NCBI GenBank assembly: GCA_014773175.1
Contig: VXCM01002875.1
Coordinates: 62,001-126,000, forward strand
DNA: 64,000 nt
Direction of reading: 5' to 3'
Source of the DNA: Lucifuga dentata
Taxonomy: Eukaryota; Chordata; Actinopteri; Ophidiiformes; Bythitidae
In this document: piece after piece, positions 57,001-64,000 of the stretch
Numbering within the stretch: the first letter of the stretch is position 1
Layout: each line of letters opens with the position of its first letter
Translations under genes and position numbers: made by a program
The notes under the pieces: model-generated
What the model saw: the letters and a program-made list of their open reading frames with translations, nothing else
Database searches by the model: none
Told to the model about the DNA's origin: nothing

Positions 57001-58308
57001 CATAGAGTAAGATTTATTTTCTTTGTAGCTTGCCAAAAGATGGCTCAGTTCTAGTCACAATTTCACTTTGTGTTTACTCAAAGGCTGGCATGTTTATAAG
57101 GTGACAGCAGCCAGTATGAGCCATTTTGATTTGTTTCTTTTCCTCACCTCCCTGGGATCAGCATCAGTAGTCAGAGAGTCAAACAGAGACTCCAGCTTAT
57201 CCCAGGTAGTCCCACACAGGATCAGTCTGGCACCGCCCTTATGGAAGAGATGGGCACACTCTGAATTAAACCAAAAGAGAGCAAAAGCATTTGAAATAAT
57301 CTCGTAGAGCAGGGCTATTCAACTTTAATTGCAAGTGGGCCAAATAGAAAAATCACTAGGGGTTCGTGAGCCATACAGAATACTTTGTCAGTTAATGGGT
57401 ACAAATAAAAAAGTATAACAGTAATAGATATATTACTACATGGAATAAACTAGTCAAGTGCATCCCTTTTCTTTCACTTTAATAGTATCATTATAACCAA
57501 TTCCAGTCAGCAGGTAGTCCATACAAAAAATAGGAAAGCTACGGTTATAAGGCCTGATACAGAATGCAAAAAGTTGCATGTAAAAAACAAGCAGCCATGA
57601 GGTGTTTTTCTGACAGGTCTATATCCACAAATGTAGAAAACAAGCTGAATATGTTTTAACAGTATCCATCAGACTAACAATAGGCAAGCCTTTTTTAATT
57701 TCTTCAACAACACATAAGGAGCTTTTAAAACAGGTCCATATCCATCAGTGCTGAATGAAAAATGAACACAGTAAAACAGTAGCCAACAGACTAACAATAA
57801 GTAGCCCTTTTTTAAAATTTACTCAACAACACATAAGGAATGTTTAAAACAGGTCAATATCCATATGTGACAAATATAAGGTGAACATAGTAAAACATCA
57901 GAACCTTAGTTTTTTATTCATCATATCACACACATGCCNTATAAGGTGAACATAGTAAAACATCAGAACCTTAGTTTTTTATTCATCATATCACACACAT
58001 GCCAGGTACTCTTGAGGGCCATAGAAAATTTCAAAAGGGCCGTATCCAGCCCACGGGCCGCTAGTTGAATAGGCCTGTCATAGAATAACTAATTCCGACA
58101 TGTATCTGGAACTAAATAATAAGATAAAAATTTTTAAAAACTAGGATCATTTACCTTTTCCCACCCCTGACACAGCATCAGTGATCACAACCACTTTATT
58201 TCGGACTAAAGACTTGGACATGAAATGCATGACCTCATTGTAGATGTAGTACACTCCTGCTGCCAAGACTATCAGCAGGGGCAACACCATCACAGAGGGG
58301 AGATCCAT
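54024..58308 (-). CDS. dhrs7c: Dehydrogenase/reductase SDR family member 7C (6 coding exons, complete)
   Basis: Exons in transcript order are 58308-58155, 57260-57148, 56029-55819, 55713-55621, 55332-55171 and 54232-54024. All junctions are GT-AG and the joined frame is 313 aa, close to the mammalian length of about 311. A hydrophobic N-terminal anchor (residues 6-23) precedes a Rossmann fold. The cofactor motif is TDAVSGVGK (43-51), with Asp where classical SDRs have Gly, as I recall for DHRS7C. The catalytic tetrad is present: N150 (NYFG), S178 (VNSIQG), Y191 and K195 in YAASK. In mammals the protein (SRP-35) sits in the sarcoplasmic reticulum of muscle and is linked to retinol metabolism and calcium handling; that role is inferred here. 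The segment after FINAS is Pro/Glu-rich and unlike the mammalian sequence I recall. A candidate polyA signal lies at 53936-53941 on this strand. Confidence 0.94.
54345..54570. repeat. Degenerate (ACT)n tract in dhrs7c intron 5
   Basis: About 220 bp dominated by ACT/CTA triplets with point changes, an old trinucleotide array between dhrs7c exons 5 and 6. Confidence 0.8.
57310..58077. mobile_element. hAT-type non-autonomous transposon in dhrs7c intron 1
   Basis: Left end CAGGGCTATTCAACTT and right end CTAGTTGAATAGGCCTG are inverted repeats. They are flanked by TCGTAGAG (57302-57309) and TCATAGAA (58078-58085), a slightly decayed 8 bp target duplication as expected for hAT. Inside are about 2.5 copies of a roughly 120 bp unit containing CAGACTAACAATA and CAACAACACATAAGGA. 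A 64 bp duplication around the N at 57939 is probably an assembly artefact. Confidence 0.7.
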
Positions 58309-59461
58309 GTTCTGTAAGGGAGAGAGCAGACGACCAGTTTGAGCAACATACAGACCTAATGACCTGCTTTCTACGAGTTGGAATGAAGAGCAGCAGTCTG
58401 TGCTGAAAGGCATGCTGGGATCAAGTTTTAACTCTTCCAAGGTGTGGCTTGGAAGAGCTAAAACTTTTGTTGTGTAAACTTTGTCACTGACAAACATTAT
58501 TCAACTTTAGAGTAAATGTAGAACACATAGTAATCGGAAATCTTAAACAAATGTTTGCTTCTTTTCATGTACATCTCCTCCTTTGTGTTGAACACGGAGT
58601 TAATCATGGAATCCTATAGGGGATAATAAATTATTTTTATTAGGATAAAGTGACCCTATTGTTTTGTAAATCCAGAAAATTGTTTATATCAGTATGATCT
58701 CAGAAGCAATCATGTGTGCGAGACAAACACCTTCCTGAATATGTTTCATAACAGTAAAAGGGTAAACTCAGGCCATGAAACAATATAGTTCTCTGTATCG
58801 TGTCACTTCCTCTTGATGACATCAGAGTAAAATGTGGGTCATATTTGATCATATAGAATTATTCAGCTGGAATTTGTAAATGCAGAACATCCTAAAGATA
58901 GATGAGTGTAAACTAATTCACAGCCTAGAGACATTTTTACACATCATACATCTAAAAATGTAGGAGAGACCAATATGTCAGATTTATATATATATATATA
59001 TATATATTCTCCTTTATTTGCTTTGAGCAGCAAAGATATTGTGGCATATGATAAAAATGTGGCTTTCTGCTTTCAATTTCTGTGTGAAAAACCCTGAGGA
59101 ACAATCTACATTTGGTGGCCTTGCTAACACACTTACCATGTAAAGGGTGTTTGAGGAGTACAGCTAAATATATTCTGGCCATGTTGCCACCACAGACCAT
59201 CTTGCACTATGTCACCCCCAGGATATTGTCATAGGATACCCCAAGGGGAGCAAACAGGGAGGTTCACATTCATAAGCAATGGATGACCTTACTTTTCCTG
59301 TTTCACTTGAAAAACACGTTGAGATAACCCCATAATCCACATTAAAAATATTATTTGTGAGGGCTCCAGAGACCCATCTTCCAGCCCAGCCCTATATTTG
59401 AGCTGACACATTAATGGATCCCTCTGGGTTAGACAGAGTTGATGAGTGCAACCACACAACA

Positions 59462-59493
<32 letters not shown>

Positions 59494-60204
59494 CTGTAAT
59501 CTGTGTTATTCTTAGTTCACTTACAGCATGGACAAGGAGCTAATCCTTCAGCGGGAGTGGCTGTTGGTTTTCCAGGTTTAGTGAGGTATTAATCCCTTCT
59601 CCTCCCTCTGTGCCCCTCGTCCATTCACACAGTTCTGTTCTTCTCTCTGTCTGTCCGGCCCACAGCTGTCAACTGGAACCTGCTGCTTATAATAGCCTCT
59701 GCTTCAGTCAGCCATTAATACATACATATGTGGTGAATAGAATCTGAGGCATGTCTCTTGTTTGGCAGCATGAAGAGATGGACGACAAATGAAAGTACCC
59801 AACCCCGTGCATAAAAGTCTCAGTTACACTTGTGATTACATTGTACTACTATTTTAAACTCATCATACTGTATAAAAAAAAATGTGTCCAACACTTAATT
59901 AATTAATTTTTTGCTAGGTTGTATGATTAAAATTAAAACAATGATTAAATCACCTTGATTAAAAGTGTTATGAAAAACAGTAAAGAATGGTGTGATAATG
60001 GTGTGATTTCACTGATTAGCTACTCAATTAAATTTGCTTTAAGTTTGCTTTAAAAGAAAAAAATACAATTGTTTTTAAGATTAAAACTGGTGGAAATGTA
60101 AAGTGTTGAAGTCTGGCTGCTTTGTGAGAATCAGACTGAAAATTCAATTTAAATATGATTCAATAAGTTATTCTAATGTTATCATGATAACATGTCAGTA
60201 CTGT
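58309..60204. other. dhrs7c 5' region and divergent intergenic DNA
   Basis: Contains the predicted dhrs7c 5'UTR intron (58312-59524), a (TA)n tract (58984-59007), a CA tract (59464-59493), and the candidate dhrs7c promoter. AT-rich sequence from 59700 to 60200 separates it from the mprip promoter. Nothing else recognised. Confidence 0.5.
59525..59695 (-). promoter_or_regulatory. dhrs7c: Candidate dhrs7c core promoter and noncoding first exon
   Basis: The dhrs7c ATG lies only 3 nt after a strong acceptor (pyrimidine tract then TTACAG, AG at 58312-58313 on the minus strand), so a 5' noncoding exon must exist upstream. On the same strand 59524-59518 reads GTAAGTG, an excellent donor. About 160 bp further upstream lies a TATA-like TATTATAAG (59694-59686), followed by a CAGCTG E-box (59668-59663), fitting a muscle-expressed gene. 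The predicted noncoding exon is about 59660-59525 and the 5'UTR intron 59524-58312. This is inference from splice and promoter motifs only. Confidence 0.4.
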
Positions 60205-61100
60205 ATTCTCGCAGTAGGGGGCGAGAGTGAGCACTTGGCAGTTATCGCGAGATCCCGGAGAATTCCAGGAGCTAATGTGAGATCTCCTCTCCTCTGTTCG
60301 TTGGGTTGGGAGAGAATAAAATAAACCTATTGCTGCTAACCGAGCTAGTTATGGAATCAAACGCGAAAAGCTCATTTTGCCGTTTCTGACTGAAGAAGAG
60401 GTGCTTTCCGTGGATGCAGCGCCTCTAACTGGGAGAAAAGCACAGGAGACGGTTGGGTTTTGGGACCTTTTTTTTTAAAATCCAGTTGAAGACGCCACCA
60501 GTAGAGAAATTCACTAGTTAGCCTTGCAAGCTAGCTAAGTGAGCTAACCCTAGTTAGCAAAGGAGCACTGGATGAACTTCGCATGGACTGACTGCTGCGC
60601 CTGGGATTGTAGCCTGTCTGGCTGCCAGGCTTTCCTTTTCTGTTTGTCTTCACATGGGCGTCTCTTGTTACTTAATGGACACTGTCGCCTCGGATTTGAG
60701 GCCGATAACTGTGCAAATGTTTGTGTGGGTTACGCCATCACGTTATTGATTTGAAAACCTACTGGCGAGCTAGCAGAATATCAGCCACCTCTGTCGCTGC
60801 TTCGGTTTGTGGGTGCAGGCCATGGACTGAAAGGCATTCATCACTCAGTGATGAGAAGGCTGGCTTAATGGCAACTAATCATTTATTGGGAAGCTGTAAT
60901 TGGATACAACTAAGCAGACAAAAGAGGCGTTTGATTTGAACTGCGTTCCTGAGACGTAGCCGGTCCGGTCCTTTGTTGATAATGAATCGAAGTGCTGGAC
61001 ACTTTTCGAAGTTAGGATAGAAGACACGCACAACGAAACAGCGGGATTATAACTCTACTGTTGACAAAGTTCTCCAGAATTTAAACACAGCTGAAATATA
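60205..61100 (+). promoter_or_regulatory. mprip: mprip promoter and 5' untranslated region (approximate)
   Basis: The stretch upstream of the mprip ATG is less AT-rich than its surroundings and has CpGs. It contains a 9/10 match (60243-60252, TATCGCGAGA) to the TCTCGCGAGA element bound by BANP at TATA-less CpG promoters, and a 12/14 match to the CTCF core at 60211-60224. No TATA box is evident. Transcription probably begins between about 60250 and 60330 and the leader appears continuous to 61100; the exact start site cannot be read from sequence. Confidence 0.45.
60211..60224 (+). promoter_or_regulatory. CTCF core motif, 12/14 match, at the mprip promoter
   Basis: GCAGTAGGGGGCGA matches 12 of 14 positions of the CTCF core, within the divergent dhrs7c-mprip intergenic stretch and 19 bp upstream of the BANP-like TATCGCGAGA. 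Confidence 0.35.
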
Positions 61101-61223
61101 ATGTCTGCCGCAAAAGAAAACCCCTGCAGGAAATTCCAGGCAAACATCTTTAATAAAAGTAAATGTCAGAACTGCTTCAAACCACGGGAGTTGCATCTCC
61201 TGACGGACCAGGATTTGACCCAG
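61101..61223 (+). CDS. mprip: Myosin phosphatase Rho-interacting protein, first coding exon only
   Basis: The exon encodes 41 residues, MSAAKENPCRKFQANIFNKS followed by KCQNCFKPRELHLLTDQDLT and Q, then a GTAAAA donor in phase 0. This is nearly identical to the N-terminus I recall for human MPRIP (M-RIP/p116Rip). The start is fixed by an in-frame TGA three codons upstream (TGA AAT ATA ATG) and an A at -3. MPRIP links RhoA and the myosin-binding subunit of myosin phosphatase to actin filaments; this N-terminal segment belongs to its actin-binding region and precedes the first PH domain. I found no PH-domain exon before 64000, so intron 1 exceeds 2.7 kb and the rest of the gene lies outside the window. 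The gene is divergent from dhrs7c. Confidence 0.93.
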
Positions 61224-61959
61224 GTAAAATAAATACAATACTTATAATATCGTATACATGTATGTTAAACGAGCGTTTCATATTTTTAAATTCCTTTGTA
61301 GACTTCCAGTTACAAAACAAAGAAGAACCAGTATTTGCTGCTAAACAGTTATTTCTACCAAACGTGGATCAGTCAAAATAATTATTGGCTGGTAGCAACT
61401 AAGCTGTCACCAGCTTATCCAGCTCAGTAGAAAATTGACTGACAGCCACGATATCTAGCTTGATTTTTAAGTCTTTTATATTTTAGCAGCAGCTATCCTT
61501 TATCCTGAGATATCAATGTTGAGATAGTTCGTGTGCAGTGTGGACACAGGATGTCCAACAGAGATGCACAAATGTAGTTCAATTCGGAGTTTTAAGTACT
61601 TGTGCCAAGAACAACATTGATGAAACAGCCTTGATGCAGAGAAAATTAGGGAAGGGTGTTTATCTTGGATAAAACACAACATCTACGTGCCTTCATTTGT
61701 TCCATGTGCATATCTGTTTCCAAGTGATTGAATCAGACTGGGTAGAGTTCCTGTGACTGCTAATTATGGCTACTTAAATGCTGTCAGCTTGATGTATGTG
61801 ATTCATTGTGTTATTTATCTGTAGTTGTTTGTTGTTAGCAGGTATTCCAGGCAGATCCCACTATATGGAAGCTAATGGCAATTAGAATAAAGAATAGCGA
61901 TGAGAGGAGCAAAGATAAAGTGAATTTCCATTCAGCTGTGGTGACTGCATTATAAGCAT

Positions 61960-62003
<44 letters not shown>

Positions 62004-64000
62004 CATTAGTTTATTCTCTGTTGTATTCTGTAATTGATCCCAGACGATGAGGCCCAGATGGGCCCTTGAACACGGCTTTAGAGCCAAACTGCAACGTCAG
62101 CATCCTCTTCTCCTGTGTATATGTGTGTTTGTGGGTACGTGCTTGCTTTCTTTTTCAGAAGTGTGTATTGCTGCTCAAGAGTTTATTGCAGGTTAACTCT
62201 TCACATGCAATACTTCTGAGTCAGGCTAGGCAGTTTGTGGTTACCTCACTTCCTCTAATCCCCCTGTGACCCGGCCCACACTCTTCTCCAGCAGCCCGTA
62301 TGACGATACCGGTCTCCAGACCCAGAAAGGCTTACTGCATTGACCTCTTTGAAAGATATGTCATCAGTCTTCGCTTTTCACTTAGTCCCACTCACCCACA
62401 CACTTTTGTAAATGGTTTCCATCCTGTCAGCTGTCCAAACAGTATCAGCTAGGAATGGTGTGAGCAGGGACCTAAGTAGCACAAGCTGTTTTTCTTTTAA
62501 GCTTTTTTAAATGGACAATCCTAAAACCAGTTAGCTGTAGCCACCAAGTTGTTATTGCCAAAGCTGTATTATGTAACATCACGTAAACTGTGTTAAACCT
62601 CGCAGCCATGTTCAACAGGCCCAAATTGAAGAATAGGCTTTTTTAACATGCTCCCAGCGTGAACTCAGTAACCTAATGCAAAGAAAGTTCCACTATGGCT
62701 ATGTAATGGTGTTAAAATGTCACAAATAGCTCATTTAGCTGAATGAATTTGAACCCAAATTAAATGAGAATTGTTCGATATTTAAATGGAGCCAGAGTTT
62801 AACCTTAACCCCCCCCCGTTCATTTGTTCAATCTGACACTGTGAATGCAACACCGAAATAGATAGCCCACATGGTAAAGTTATGCAAAGGGAAGGGAGCT
62901 GAATTGTCGGAAGGACAGTATCCAATATAAACAATCTCTTTGTTCAACTCTGCTAGAATAAAAGGTGGGCTGGGGGGAGGCTGCTGCTGGAGCCAGAGTG
63001 CATTCTTTTATTTCAGTCCATGTACATAAAAGTCATTTTTATTTTCCAATGAGGCCCAACTGTTTAATTTGTTGCCATGGTTTTCACTTGGTCACATGAG
63101 TACTTTGACCCTACAGAGACTGGCCTTCCTCAGGCATGATGGGCCCTGCCTGAGAAAAGTATTCACATTATCCTGGACAGGTGGTGGAACAGAGGACAAC
63201 GATGGAGGGTGGAGGTTTTGCTGCATAAGTTTTGTGTATATGTGGGAGAGATGGAGAAAGGCGGGCGGGGATGTGATGGGACTGAAGGAGTGGGAGCAGG
63301 AGTCACAGGGAGGGGGAGAGCGTTAGCAAAAAGGAAGTGTGGAAGCAGTTTCCCAGAGGCTTCTGCTCCACTTCTCACTGTGTGAGGTTATAAGCTACGG
63401 TCAGAGTTGAGTCAAACGTTTGGCTTTACAGAGGCAAGAGCTTTAACACATACCAAATGTTCCAAGGCAGTTAACGCTCTGTAGACTGTCTCATTGCTGT
63501 CATTGCAGGAGGTTAGATGCCAACTTTCTGCCTATAGCCTACGTACTATACCCACAGCTCTGGTCCCCAATACGGGGTCCCTGCGAGGGTCTTTTCTCTG
63601 GAGAATCCCATGTTGTGACAAATGGGATGACTTTCACATGGGTGACCTCTAGTGTCACACCCAGCTGTGTTTGTGTTTTTACCCATAAGTCTGGTCAGGG
63701 ACAACAGGGACCCTTCTAGATAAACCAGTTCTTCCAAGTTACGCTTAGAACAAAAGGTTATGTTTGCACTAATGCAAATAAATGTGAAAACATTTTTTCC
63801 CCTCCGTTTTGACCTCCCATCAACACTTAAATTTGCTATACAACCCTGAAAGCTGATCTTTGAAAAAATGGATACATGGTTTTGATAGGGAATCGTGCTT
63901 TTAAAAAAAAAAAAAATTTTAGTCATTCACAGACGTNCATGGTTTTGATAGGGAATCGTGCTTTTAAAAAAAAAAAAAATTTTAGTCATTCACAGACGTG
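61224..64000 (+). other. mprip: mprip intron 1 (partial)
   Basis: Begins with GTAAAATAAA after codon 41. It holds a (CT)n array at 61961-62000 and, at the far right, a 62 bp duplication around the N at 63937. No further mprip exon or other gene was recognised. Confidence 0.7.
61961..62000. repeat. (CT)n microsatellite in mprip intron 1
   Basis: 20 CT units. Confidence 0.95.

Noticed and set aside
58309..58497. Upstream extension of the dhrs7c frame (MFVSDKVY...)
   Set aside because: A strong splice acceptor lies 3 nt before the ATG at 58308 and the family N-terminus starts there, so the extension is intronic.

Overview
The window is vertebrate nuclear DNA and almost certainly comes from a teleost fish. 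It holds four multi-exon protein genes with GT-AG introns, hundreds of bases of CA, CT and GAA microsatellite, and many short DNA transposons and LINE fragments. There are no bacterial-style operons, CRISPR arrays or phage features. Two runs of N (18735-19030 and 46166-46271) and about eighteen single Ns, eight of them flanked by exact 61-66 bp duplications, mark it as a draft short-read assembly.

Layout: 1-14330 is a gene-poor, repeat-bearing region. A five-exon gene on the + strand (14331-22681, 304 aa) encodes a claudin-fold tetraspan of the GSG1L family, most likely gsg1l2. A short spacer (22682-26463) holds a perfect CTCF-core match. A three-exon gene on the - strand (26464-37202, 356 aa) encodes a Golgi heparan sulfate glucosamine 3-O-sulfotransferase of the HS3ST2/3/4/6 group. 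Next comes about 17 kb of intergenic DNA (37203-54023) rich in mobile elements. A six-coding-exon gene on the - strand (54024-58308, 313 aa) is dhrs7c, a short-chain dehydrogenase of the muscle sarcoplasmic reticulum. Head-to-head with it, the first coding exon of mprip (61101-61223, + strand) begins a gene that runs off the right edge.

The genes do not form one pathway. They are linked by ancestry: in human, relatives of all four lie on 17p (GSG1L2 and DHRS7C at 17p13.1, HS3ST3A1/B1 at 17p12, MPRIP at 17p11.2), so the window is a compacted and reshuffled piece of that ancestral segment. Splice sites for every internal coding exon were read from the sequence, and all three complete gene models give an uninterrupted frame from ATG to stop.

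The most notable non-genic content is a family of non-autonomous elements bounded by TTAA with about 90 bp inverted ends (six copies and one diverged relative), a hAT element with an 8 bp target duplication in dhrs7c intron 1, a Tc1-like element in the hs3st intron, several long palindromes, and CTCF-core matches in convergent orientation around the hs3st gene. I found no convincing new multi-gene system; the leads below are regulatory, structural and mobile-element observations.
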